DNA of 64,000 nucleotides from Bacteroidaceae bacterium (GCA_017503645.1 JAFVSR010000014.1:16514-80513); one strand, 5' to 3'. Shown: positions 35,649 to 44,189, counted from the first letter of the stretch. Notes: generated by a model not told the origin, from the sequence alone. A program made the numbers and translations.

Positions 35649-36964
35649 CAACAGCAGCACAATTCTTGACAATCCTCTTTGGATATATGAACGAAACCTG
35701 CGAATATGCTGTTTTACGCAATTTCGAAGGGCTGCCCGATAACAACAACAGCAGAGACATCGATATCATTATCAAGAGGCACTGCTACAAAAAACTCAAA
35801 CAGCAACTTGTTACGCTCACAGAAAACTGCGGGTGGAAGATTATAACCTATCTTCACAGCGACAGACTGATTACTTGGGTATGCGGTTACTGCGACAAAG
35901 AGGGATATACCGAAATGGTGCAGTTCGACTTCTTCTTCGACACATCGGTGTGGGGCATACAGTTGATGAGCGCTGAGGAATTCCTCGCAAACAAAAAGTT
36001 CAATGGTTTCCTTTACTACATAGACACCGACGGGCAGTTCCTCGACAAATACCTGTACAACAGAGCAGTGGGGAGCAAATACCCCGAAAAATACCGCGCT
36101 ACACGCGAAGCTGCCGAGCACCTGCCCGCAGTGGAGAAAAAGATTAAAGAGGTATTTGGCTGCGACAGCATAGCCGAATGTGACAAAAAAAGCGGCAAGA
36201 GCCTCATTCCTAAAGCCCTGTGGCACAACCTAAAGAAAAGGCCATTGGCACTCATTTGGGGCATTATATATTTCCTTTACACCTTTATTGGGAACTATAT
36301 ATGTTCGCGCACGGGCTTCAGCATAGGCTTCACAGGCCCCGATGGCAGTGGAAAAACCACGGTGATAGATATGTTGCTCGAAAGAATAGCCCCTGTTTTT
36401 GGTACTGCGCACAAGTACTACCACTTTCGTCCTATGCTGTTTGGTAATTTGGGTGAGGTGGCCCACTCGGCCGGCATAAAGAAGGATGTAGATAGAAATT
36501 TTGACAAGCCTCATCGTGGTGGTAAAACCGGCAAGCTGAGCTCGCTCACCCGCCTTGCCTACTATTCAGTTGATTACATTATAGGCTATTTTATAAAAGT
36601 AAAAAGCGTTACCCGCATCACCCGTGTGGTAGTTTTCGACCGCTATTTCACCGATATTATATGCGACAGTCGCCGCTCACGCATATACCTGAGCCCTAAA
36701 TTCCTTTATTGCTGGAAAAGGCTATTTATCCCCTCACTCAACTACAATATACTGCTCACTGCAAGCAGCAGCACCATACTTGCACGCAAGCGCGAGCTCG
36801 ATGAGGAGGGAATAAAAAACATTAACGACAAAATAGACTACCTGTGCAACAAGAAAGGCTACCGCAAAGTACTCAACGAAACTACACCGCACGCTGCTGT
36901 TGCCGAGATTCTCACCTACGTTTTTGAGGAGCAGCACAAGAAAAATTTAAGAAGATTAAGATAG
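35645..36964 (+). CDS. nucleotidyltransferase-like / thymidylate-kinase-like fusion protein
   Basis: A 439-residue two-domain protein. The N-terminal part (about 1-170) resembles nucleotidyltransferase-fold proteins (YAVLRNFEGLP, then SRDIDIIIKRHCYKKL with a D-x-D pair). After a hydrophobic stretch (about 205-222) comes a P-loop kinase domain with GFTGPDGSGKTT (Walker A 231-239), DRYFTDI (the DR-Y motif of thymidylate kinases) and a lid-like ARKRELDEEGI. It is not a housekeeping thymidylate kinase by length or context. Embedded between GT2 and acyltransferase genes, it may phosphorylate or activate a sugar or lipid; substrate unknown. Confidence 0.65.
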   Translation: MTTAAQFLTILFGYMNETCEYAVLRNFEGLPDNNNSRDIDIIIKRHCYKKLKQQLVTLTENCGWKIITYLHSDRLITWVCGYCDKEGYTEMVQFDFFFDTSVWGIQLMSAEEFLANKKFNGFLYYIDTDGQFLDKYLYNRAVGSKYPEKYRATREAAEHLPAVEKKIKEVFGCDSIAECDKKSGKSLIPKALWHNLKKRPLALIWGIIYFLYTFIGNYICSRTGFSIGFTGPDGSGKTTVIDMLLERIAPVFGTAHKYYHFRPMLFGNLGEVAHSAGIKKDVDRNFDKPHRGGKTGKLSSLTRLAYYSVDYIIGYFIKVKSVTRITRVVVFDRYFTDIICDSRRSRIYLSPKFLYCWKRLFIPSLNYNILLTASSSTILARKRELDEEGIKNINDKIDYLCNKKGYRKVLNETTPHAAVAEILTYVFEEQHKKNLRRLR

Positions 36965-36965
36965 A

Positions 36966-37943
36966 ATGGCTACACAAAGAATAGATTTCATAGACCTTGC
37001 AAAAGGAGTATGCATATTTCTTGTTGTAATAGGGCACTGCGGAGTTCCAATAAATATCCCGGGATTTGAAATTGTTAGAATGCCGTTGTATTTTATACTA
37101 TCGGGATTGTTTTTCAAGGATTATGGGGGGATAAAATCATTGACAATCAAGAAGATAAACAAAATATTAATCCCTTTTCTTTTTTTCTATATTATCGGCA
37201 ACATTGCGTTCTTTGCTATCAAATACATCGCTCCACAATATTTAATCACCAATGCGCGCGGTATTTTGGACATTTTCAACAACAGGCAATTTTTCAACGG
37301 CCCCATATGGTTTCTTTTGTGCCTTTTTTGGTGCAATATATATTTTTGCCTAATAAGCATATATATAAAAAGAGAAAGTATTCGCATTGCAACGGTATGT
37401 GGTATTGGCGCTATGGGATGGTGGTTAGGAAAGCAAGGAATCTTTGTTCCGTTGTTTTTAGATGTTGCAATGACTGCACTACCCCTATTTACATTTGGCT
37501 ACTACTTGAAAAAAAGCAATATACTATACCCAAACAAATATGATAAATACAATATTCCTATTGCAATAACTTTTTGGGCTATAGCTTTTTTCTTAGTTAC
37601 TACCACACATTATAGGCTTTCGCTTCACTACAACGGTTTGGAAGGTTGGAGCACATATATAATAAGCATTGCATCTGTACTTTCTATACTATTCCTTTGC
37701 AAATCAATAAAACGCTTGCCATTTATCTCTTATATCGGGCGATACTCCATAGTTCTTTTGTGCGTACACCATATGATATATCGCCCTGTAAAAGTTTTAT
37801 TACAAGCCACAGAAATATCTGCAATAAACAACGAATATTCAGTTGCTGCAGTAACCTTGCTGCTTTCTGCATTATGCATTCCGCTGTGCATAAAATACAT
37901 TCCACACTTTGTCGCACAAAAGGATTTAATAAAAAACATATAA
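36966..37943 (+). CDS. membrane acyltransferase (acyltransferase 3 family)
   Basis: A 325-residue polytopic protein beginning IDFIDLAKGVCIFLVVIGHCG, the first-helix signature of acyltransferase 3 proteins with its catalytic histidine, then MPLYFILSGLFFKDYG. About ten helices. In this position it probably O-acetylates the polysaccharide. It begins 1 bp after the previous stop codon. A/T-rich codon use. Confidence 0.88.
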   Translation: MATQRIDFIDLAKGVCIFLVVIGHCGVPINIPGFEIVRMPLYFILSGLFFKDYGGIKSLTIKKINKILIPFLFFYIIGNIAFFAIKYIAPQYLITNARGILDIFNNRQFFNGPIWFLLCLFWCNIYFCLISIYIKRESIRIATVCGIGAMGWWLGKQGIFVPLFLDVAMTALPLFTFGYYLKKSNILYPNKYDKYNIPIAITFWAIAFFLVTTTHYRLSLHYNGLEGWSTYIISIASVLSILFLCKSIKRLPFISYIGRYSIVLLCVHHMIYRPVKVLLQATEISAINNEYSVAAVTLLLSALCIPLCIKYIPHFVAQKDLIKNI

Positions 37944-37949
37944 AAACAA

Positions 37950-38720
37950 ATGAAACATTTTATTTCACTCGTTACTATATGCTGGAATAGCGAAAAGACT
38001 ATTTCTCGAACCATAGAATCCGTCTTGAAACAGAATTTTTGTGATTACGAATATATAATAATCGATGGTGCATCAACCGATAACACGATAAACATAATTA
38101 AGCAATACACACCTTTATTCAAAGGAAAACTTAAATACACAAGCGAACCCGACAAGGGCATCTATGATGCTTTTAACAAAGGTATAGCACAAGCAAGCGG
38201 ACGATACATCTGGCTTATAAATAGTGACGACTACATTGAACACGATGCTCTGCAACAAATTTATAATTTCTCAAAAGATTATAAAGAAGGCAATGAGCCT
38301 ATAATATCGGGTATAATGAATGTAAGGGACGGAAACGGGAACATACTTTACACTATAAAATCGTCGTCCCAAAAAGTTGATGCAGCATACAAAAACAACA
38401 CAATGGGAACGATTCATCCTGCAACTATTGTTCCTAAAAGGATCTACGACATTGTTGGGTTGTACGATATAAATTACAAAATTATTGGTGATATTGACTG
38501 GTTTAAGAGAGCATATAGAAATAAAATGCCTATAGCCTTTTGTGATAGAGTTTTAACAAATTTTAACACTGGGGGGGTAAGTACCGCCTCAGGCAATAGG
38601 AAAAGCATCAATGACCGCAAATATCTGCTTAAAAAATTCTATAAGAACACTTTTTCATATTATTACCAATTGGCGAAATGGTTAACCATATTTTATCTTG
38701 TAAAGTATATTAAAAGGTAA
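37950..38720 (+). CDS. glycosyltransferase family 2 (WcaA-like)
   Basis: A compact 256-residue GT2 with LVTICWNSEKTISRTIESV, YIIIDGASTDNTI and the DxD-region WLINSDDYIEH, as in colanic-acid-type WcaE/WcaA enzymes. A PDKGIYDAFNKGI block typical of that subgroup follows. It lies 6 bp after the acyltransferase gene. This is the last gene of the very A/T-rich core. Confidence 0.88.
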   Translation: MKHFISLVTICWNSEKTISRTIESVLKQNFCDYEYIIIDGASTDNTINIIKQYTPLFKGKLKYTSEPDKGIYDAFNKGIAQASGRYIWLINSDDYIEHDALQQIYNFSKDYKEGNEPIISGIMNVRDGNGNILYTIKSSSQKVDAAYKNNTMGTIHPATIVPKRIYDIVGLYDINYKIIGDIDWFKRAYRNKMPIAFCDRVLTNFNTGGVSTASGNRKSINDRKYLLKKFYKNTFSYYYQLAKWLTIFYLVKYIKR

Positions 38721-38730
38721 TTAACACAAT

Positions 38731-39966
38731 ATGCGTGCAGTAAATCATAAAATATTCGTTTCGGCCTACGCTTGCGAGCCCGGGCTGGGCAGCGAGATAG
38801 GCGTTGGCTGGCACTGGGTACTGCAGATGTCCCGTTACTTTGAGCTGTGGGTGCTCACCCGCGAGAGCAACCGCCCCACAATAGAGCCGTGGATAGCCGA
38901 GCACCCCGAATACTGCGGCATACATTTCCTCTATTTCGACCTGCCCAAGTGGGCGCGATTTTGGAAAAAGGGGCTGCGCGGCGTGCGCACATACTACAAT
39001 ATATGGCAACACTGCACCAACCGCATAGTAAAACGCACTATGCGCGAGAACAATATAAAAATATTCCACCACCTTACATATGGCAATATGCTGTGGAAGG
39101 TGAGTTCCTACGGGCAAAAGCAGTTCTTCATATGGGGCCCTGTGGGCGGCTTGGAAACCATACCGGCAGAATTCAGCCGCTGCTACGCCGGCAAAGCACG
39201 CATAATAGAGTGGGTGCGCCGTGCGGTTATTAAATTACTTCCACTGAATTACGGTTTCAAGCAACGCTGCAAAAACGCCGACTTAGTGTTGTGTAAAACC
39301 GAAATAACCCGCGACCTAATACCGGCCAACGAACGCTACAAGAGCGTGCTCTTTACCGATGTGGCTGTTGATGACATTGCAAAGACAATAGAAGAAAAAT
39401 CCACCTGCAACGATAAAATAGAGTACATTACCGTGGGCCGCTTGGATGCGTGGCGCGGCTTCGACCTCGTGATAGAGAGTTTTGCCCGCGTGGCACGAAA
39501 CAACCCCAATATGCACCTGACCATTGTGGGCAAGGGAAGCGACAAGAAACGCTTGCAAGCGCTTGCACAGAACAACGGCATTGCCGATAAAGTGACCTTT
39601 ACCGGAAACGTGGAAATGAACGAATATTACCGCCTGCTTTCTAAAGCCGATGTGGTGATAAACGCCTCGCTTAAGGAGGGTGCCGTTACCGTCTCTTTCG
39701 ATTCGATGGCTATGGGCAAGCCACTTATATGCCTCGACACCACAGGCTACACGCGCTATTTTTCCAACGAATATGCAGTGGTTATCCCCCGCACCACCCG
39801 TGCCGAAGTTATTGATAATTTGAGACGTGCAATGGAACGCCTAAGCAATGCCGAAGAGCGAAATACCATCGGTGAAAAGGCCAAAAATGCAGGGCGCCAA
39901 TTCACCTGGGAGACACGTGGCAAGGAGTTCCGCGATTTGGTGATGGAGAGGGTTAAAGGGTTTTGA
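38731..39966 (+). CDS. glycosyltransferase family 4
   Basis: A 411-residue GT-B protein beginning VSAYACEPGLGSEIGVGWHW, typical of one GT4 subgroup, with ITVGRLDAWRGFDLVIESFARVA cut here to GRLDAWRGFDLVIESF as the donor-domain start and a KEGAVTVSFDSMAMGKPL E-x7-type signature (in which the first Glu is retained as KEG and the second position is D). Base composition returns to the GC-richer level of the flanks at this gene. It is followed by the repeat-flanked nuclease cassette. Confidence 0.88.
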   Translation: MRAVNHKIFVSAYACEPGLGSEIGVGWHWVLQMSRYFELWVLTRESNRPTIEPWIAEHPEYCGIHFLYFDLPKWARFWKKGLRGVRTYYNIWQHCTNRIVKRTMRENNIKIFHHLTYGNMLWKVSSYGQKQFFIWGPVGGLETIPAEFSRCYAGKARIIEWVRRAVIKLLPLNYGFKQRCKNADLVLCKTEITRDLIPANERYKSVLFTDVAVDDIAKTIEEKSTCNDKIEYITVGRLDAWRGFDLVIESFARVARNNPNMHLTIVGKGSDKKRLQALAQNNGIADKVTFTGNVEMNEYYRLLSKADVVINASLKEGAVTVSFDSMAMGKPLICLDTTGYTRYFSNEYAVVIPRTTRAEVIDNLRRAMERLSNAEERNTIGEKAKNAGRQFTWETRGKEFRDLVMERVKGF

Positions 39967-39984
39967 GTATTGAACTACAAAAAT

Positions 39985-40264
39985 TTATCCCCCTCGGCTT
40001 GCAGCCACTCCCCCTTGTAAACAAAGGGGAGAGTTAAAAACTCCTCCACTCACAGAGGGGGCAGCACGAAGCCATAGTGCTGCTTGCGACGACAGAAACT
40101 TTAGTTTCACAAAGAAGTCTTGTAACCACGCGAACTAACGAAAGGAAGAAAATATAGAACAATTATCCCTTTCGGCCTACAGCCACTCCCCCTTGTAAAC
40201 AAAGGGGAGAGTTAAACTCCTCCACTCACAGAGGGGAGGTGCCCGAAGGGCGGAGGGGAGAAAA
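39985..40264. repeat. left ~280-bp direct repeat of the DUF559 cassette
   Basis: Two sub-units. Sub-unit A (39985-40162) begins TTATCCCCCTCGGCTTGCAG and contains the hairpins CCCCTT/AAGGGG, GCAGCAC (40061-40067)/GTGCTGC (40077-40083) and GAAACT/AGTTTC. Sub-unit B (40163-40264) repeats the first ~75 bp of A, then ends with GTGCCCGAAGGGCGG and GAGGGGAG. The whole order A-B recurs at 40640-40917. It starts 18 bp after the glycosyltransferase stop and ends 5 bp before the nuclease ATG, so it also supplies the nuclease's ribosome-binding region. Confidence 0.9.
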
Positions 40265-40269
40265 GCAAT

Positions 40270-40638
40270 ATGGACAATATTAAACTTGAACAAAGAAGAT
40301 ATTTAAGAAAAAATCTCACTGCAGAAGAGGCTGTGTTATGGAAAGCGCTCAAATCAAAACAAATAGATGAGTTCAAATGGCGCAAACAACATCCTGTAGG
40401 TAACTATATTTTAGATTTCTATTGTCCAAAGGCAAAATTGTGTGTTGAACTGGATGGAAAAGAACATTATACCTTTCAAGGAGCAAGAGAAGATTTTCAA
40501 AGAACTATGTATCTCAATAGTAAAGGGATAAGAGTTCTCAGGTTTGAAAATAGATTAATTTGGGAGAATTACGACAGGGTAATTAGTATCATAAAACAGG
40601 AATTACATAATTCATCCATAACAAATTTAGAATTTTAA
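40270..40638 (+). CDS. DUF559 endonuclease-domain protein (Vsr-like fold)
   Basis: A 122-residue protein of the DUF559 family, predicted PD-(D/E)xK nucleases related to very-short-patch-repair endonucleases. Visible signature: RRYLRKNLTAEEAVLWKALK near the N-terminus, FKWRKQHPVGNYILDFYC (D49), then CVELDGKEHY with E60 and D62 as the likely metal ligands, and GIRVLRFENRLIWEN at the end. It is complete, A/T-rich compared with the adjoining genes, and framed by ~280-bp direct repeats. No methylase or other partner is adjacent. What it cuts is unknown. Confidence 0.88.
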   Translation: MDNIKLEQRRYLRKNLTAEEAVLWKALKSKQIDEFKWRKQHPVGNYILDFYCPKAKLCVELDGKEHYTFQGAREDFQRTMYLNSKGIRVLRFENRLIWENYDRVISIIKQELHNSSITNLEF

Positions 40639-40639
40639 T

Positions 40640-40917
40640 TTATCCCCCTCGGCTTGCAGCCACTCCCCCTTGTAAACAAAGGGGAGAGTTAAACTCCTCC
40701 ACTCACAGAGGGGGCAGCACGAAGCCATAGTGCTGCTTGCGACGACAGAAACTTTAGTTTCACAAAGGAGTATTGCAACCACACGAAGTAACGAAGGTGA
40801 GAAAATATAGTACAATTATCCCCCTCGGCTTACAGCCACTCCCCCTTGTAAACAAAGGGGAAAGTTAAAATTCCTCCCCCTTTGAGGGGAGGTGCCCGAA
40901 GGGCGGAGGGGAGAAAA
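40640..40917. repeat. right ~280-bp direct repeat of the DUF559 cassette
   Basis: Same A-B order and orientation as the left repeat. Sub-unit A (40640-40815) is almost identical to the left A for its first ~150 bp (a 2-base indel) and has about nine differences in the rest; sub-unit B (40816-40917) differs mainly where CTCCACTCACAGAGGGG is replaced by TCCCCCTTTGAGGGG. It starts 1 bp after the nuclease stop and ends 7 bp before the next ATG. No short target-site duplication is apparent outside the repeats. Confidence 0.9.
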
Positions 40918-40924
40918 ATCAAAA

Positions 40925-42013
40925 ATGACTTTGTTACACAAAATAATATCCACAGGCAGTGGCACAAACCGCTGCTACCGCATAACCAATGCCGACGGCA
41001 AAAGCTGGCTGTTGCCCGCAAAGAATATGCGGGTGGCACTGAACCTGTACCAGCCCAGCGGGCGCAACGGCAAACTGCTAAAGGCGCTGTTCCCGTGGCT
41101 GCATAGGTTGCCTATCGTGCGCAAGGCGATAAAGGCCGAAACCATCAGCTGCACACTGCAAGATGAGCTGAAGGAGTTATTGCAAAGAATATTCAACTGC
41201 AAGGATTTAGAATTTGCAATATTCGAAGGCACTCCCAGCGTGCACCAAAAGATGACAATACAGTTGAGCTGTGGAAACAAAATATTGGGCTACTGCAAGG
41301 CCAGTGACAATGAGGAGATTCTGCAACTGTTTGAAAAGGAGGCTGCCACACTCACCCTGCTTGCACAAAAAGGGGTGACAAACATTCCACAGGCGCTGCA
41401 TTGCGGCACCCTACGCAACGGAGTGCACATATTTGTACAAAGCACTGCAAAAACCACAAAATCGCATGTGGTGCACACCTGGGGGCCGCTGCAAGAGCGG
41501 TTCCTTACCACCCTGCACGAAAAAACCAAACAGGCACTACCATTTGAGGAGAGCGACTATTGCCGCGCCCTCACCGCCCTACAAGAGCAGATAGACTGGC
41601 TACCCGCACCCTGTAGGGATGTTGTTACAACTGCAATAGAAGGGGTTATGGCCGAATACTGCGGCAAGATGGTGGAATTTTCGGCCTGCCACGCCGACTT
41701 CACCCCTTGGAATATGTTTGTGGAGCGCAGCGAACTCTTTGTGTTCGATTTTGAATATACGGCCCTCACCTACCCGCCCGGGATAGACCGCTGCCACTTT
41801 GAACTACAAACTGCGATATTTGAAAAGCGACTGTCGCGCGAGGATATTGTTGAATATATAACCGGCCGCGATGTGGCCTACAAGCGTTTGTTGCGCCTAT
41901 ATCTGCTCGATGTGATATCGCGTTTCACCATAAGAGAAAGGGGGAATGCCTGCGGCGATATTGCCCGTTCCTTGGATACTTGGTGTTATCTGCTTAAAAA
42001 TTGCACACTATGA
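40925..42013 (+). CDS. aminoglycoside-phosphotransferase-fold kinase
   Basis: A 362-residue soluble protein with a protein-kinase-like fold of the APH/choline kinase type: catalytic loop SACHADFTPWNMF (H256, D258, N263) and metal-binding VFDFEYT (D275). The N-terminal lobe is less recognisable; an ELFEKEAATL-like QLFEKEAATLTLL segment could supply the ion-pair Glu. ATG 40925 is preferred to an in-frame start at 40892 inside the repeat. It overlaps the next GT4 gene by ATGA. In a capsule locus it probably phosphorylates a sugar or lipid-linked intermediate; substrate unknown. Confidence 0.72.
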   Translation: MTLLHKIISTGSGTNRCYRITNADGKSWLLPAKNMRVALNLYQPSGRNGKLLKALFPWLHRLPIVRKAIKAETISCTLQDELKELLQRIFNCKDLEFAIFEGTPSVHQKMTIQLSCGNKILGYCKASDNEEILQLFEKEAATLTLLAQKGVTNIPQALHCGTLRNGVHIFVQSTAKTTKSHVVHTWGPLQERFLTTLHEKTKQALPFEESDYCRALTALQEQIDWLPAPCRDVVTTAIEGVMAEYCGKMVEFSACHADFTPWNMFVERSELFVFDFEYTALTYPPGIDRCHFELQTAIFEKRLSREDIVEYITGRDVAYKRLLRLYLLDVISRFTIRERGNACGDIARSLDTWCYLLKNCTL

Positions 42014-43104
42014 GACTAATCTGTTTTCACCTGTTCAACGACTACAGCGGCAGCCCCAAGGTACTGAAAAACACGCTGCAACACCTGCTTGCAAAGGGGG
42101 TGGAAGTGGAGCTTGTGACATCGCGTGGCGGTGTGCTCGACGAGTTGGAAGGTTGCGGCAATATAAGATTCCGAAGATACAGCTACCGCTTTAGCAAAAA
42201 CGCGATACTTACAATGTTGCGTTATGTGTGGGTGCAGATATATACCTTCTTTTTGGCGCTTGGCTATATATGCGATAAGGAGGTGGTCTTTTACATAAAC
42301 ACCATACTACCCGCAGGGCCTGCACTCGCAGGGTGGCTAACGGGGAAAAGGGTTATTTACCACTACCACGAAAACGCCACGGTAAAAAGCAGGTTCTACC
42401 GCGCCCTTGCCTGGGTAATGCAAAGGCTTGCAAGCGAAATTATATGTGTGAGCAAATACCAGCGCTCCTTCTTAAAACGTCAAAAAGGCGTAAGCGTGGT
42501 ACCCAACGCCATTGACGACGCATTTATTGCAAGGCTCACCCCTAACCCGCAAAAAGCATTTGAACAGAAACGAGTGCTAATGCTTGGCTCACTAAAAAAA
42601 TACAAAGGCACCATTGAATTCTGCACGCTTGCACAAGTGCTGCCACAGTACAATTTTGAACTTGTAATAAACGATACACAGGAGAACATTGACGCATTTT
42701 GGCGCGACAACAGCATTGTCCGCATTGAGAACCTTGCGGTGCATCCACGGCAAGAGGATGTGGTCCCATTCTACAACCGTGCATCAATGGTACTGAACCT
42801 CACAAATAAAGAATTTGCCATAGAGACATTCGGCCTCACGGTATTGGAGGCAATGTCGGCAGGCCTGCCCGTTATTGTGCCCACGGTGGGCGGTGTGGCC
42901 GAAATGGTAGATGATGGCAAGAACGGATTTAAGATAAATATACAAGATTTATCATTTATTGCAGAAAAAATAGAAAAACTATTCACTAATCGGGAATTAT
43001 ATCTATCTTTGTGTGAAGAAGGCTTGGCACGCTCAAAAAAGTACAATTCGGCAGCTATGGCCTGCGAAATTCTACATAAGATAAACAACAGGAAAAGCCT
43101 ATAA
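42010..43104 (+). CDS. glycosyltransferase family 4
   Basis: A 364-residue GT-B enzyme. ATG 42010 overlaps the preceding TGA and gives the natural MRLICFHLFNDYSGSPKVL start with an acceptor glycine loop; an in-frame ATG at 42001 is less likely. A donor-side signature, KEFAIETFGLTVLEAMSAGLP with E-x7-E, lies near residue 270-290 and is followed by TVGGVAEMV. It joins the kinase and DUF1972 genes by overlaps. Confidence 0.9.
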   Translation: MRLICFHLFNDYSGSPKVLKNTLQHLLAKGVEVELVTSRGGVLDELEGCGNIRFRRYSYRFSKNAILTMLRYVWVQIYTFFLALGYICDKEVVFYINTILPAGPALAGWLTGKRVIYHYHENATVKSRFYRALAWVMQRLASEIICVSKYQRSFLKRQKGVSVVPNAIDDAFIARLTPNPQKAFEQKRVLMLGSLKKYKGTIEFCTLAQVLPQYNFELVINDTQENIDAFWRDNSIVRIENLAVHPRQEDVVPFYNRASMVLNLTNKEFAIETFGLTVLEAMSAGLPVIVPTVGGVAEMVDDGKNGFKINIQDLSFIAEKIEKLFTNRELYLSLCEEGLARSKKYNSAAMACEILHKINNRKSL

Positions 43105-44171
43105 TGAAGAGGGTTGCAATTATTGGCACGCAAGGAGTTCCAGCCAACTATGGTGGTTTTGAAACACTTGTAGAAAATATTATCGGGGAGCATTGTTCCG
43201 ATAATATTGAATATACCGTATATTGCAGTGCCAAAGATATGCCGCAAAGGCTCGACGAGTACAAAGGCGCTAAACTGAAATATATCAATTGGCGTGCAAA
43301 TGGAGTGCAAAGTGTCTTCTACGATATTACAGCAATGATTCGTTCCATACGTGGGTACGACACCATCTTGGTGCTGGGCGTGAGCGGTTGCACATTCCTC
43401 CCTATCTTCAAACTGCTGAGCCGTGCAAGAGTTATTGTGAATATTGACGGACTGGAGCACCGCCGCGACAAATGGACACATTCAATACGAAAATTCCTGC
43501 TCCTCTCCGAGGTGGCTGCGGTGAAAAACGCCCACACCATAATTGCCGACAACAAGGGCATTGCCGATTATGTAACTTGGCGATATAAAAAGGATGCCAA
43601 ACTCATTGCATATGGCGGCGACCACGCACTGCGCAACGTGGCACAGGAGAAGCAAAACGAGATTCTTTCAACATATGGTTTGGTAAAAAATGCCTATTCC
43701 ATAAGCGTGTGCCGCATTGAGCCCGAAAACAACTGCCACATAACAATAGATGCATTTGCCAAGAGCGGCAAGCCATTGGTTTTTGTGGGTAACTGGCAGC
43801 GCAATGAATACAGCCGCAGGCTTAAGGAGAGATATGGCAACTGCAGCAATATAAAGTTCATCGACAGCATATACGACCTGGACATCCTTTACACCCTGCG
43901 CAGCAACGCGCGTTGCTACATACACGGACACAGCGCCGGCGGCACCAACCCATCGTTGGTTGAGGCAATGTTCCTGGGCAGGCCCATTCTTGCATACGAC
44001 GTGGTTTACAACCGTGAAACCACATATCAAAAGGCCTATTATTGGCAAAACAGCGAGCAGTTGCAACAATTGGTGGAGCGAAACGACTTAACAGGCAACA
44101 ACACTATGCTTGTGGCACAGCAGCACTACACCTGGGCAAGCATCAGCAAGCAATACGAGGAGTTGTACTAA
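43104..44171 (+). CDS. DUF1972/GT4-type rhamnosyltransferase-like glycosyltransferase
   Basis: A 355-residue protein starting RVAIIGTQGVPANYGGFETL, the DUF1972 signature seen in capsule beta-1,4-rhamnosyltransferases such as Cps2T, followed by a GT-B donor domain with YIHGHSAGGTNPSLVEAM. The first codon overlaps the previous stop by 1 bp. Last glycosyltransferase of the locus. The rhamnose assignment is by family resemblance only; no dTDP-rhamnose synthesis genes are in the window. Confidence 0.86.
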   Translation: MKRVAIIGTQGVPANYGGFETLVENIIGEHCSDNIEYTVYCSAKDMPQRLDEYKGAKLKYINWRANGVQSVFYDITAMIRSIRGYDTILVLGVSGCTFLPIFKLLSRARVIVNIDGLEHRRDKWTHSIRKFLLLSEVAAVKNAHTIIADNKGIADYVTWRYKKDAKLIAYGGDHALRNVAQEKQNEILSTYGLVKNAYSISVCRIEPENNCHITIDAFAKSGKPLVFVGNWQRNEYSRRLKERYGNCSNIKFIDSIYDLDILYTLRSNARCYIHGHSAGGTNPSLVEAMFLGRPILAYDVVYNRETTYQKAYYWQNSEQLQQLVERNDLTGNNTMLVAQQHYTWASISKQYEELY

Positions 44172-44189
44172 AACAACAATCACAAGACT

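Noticed and set aside
39985-40917. CRISPR array or classical IS element
   Set aside because: Only two long copies with no regular short repeat-spacer pattern, no transposase, no terminal inverted repeats and no target-site duplication visible.
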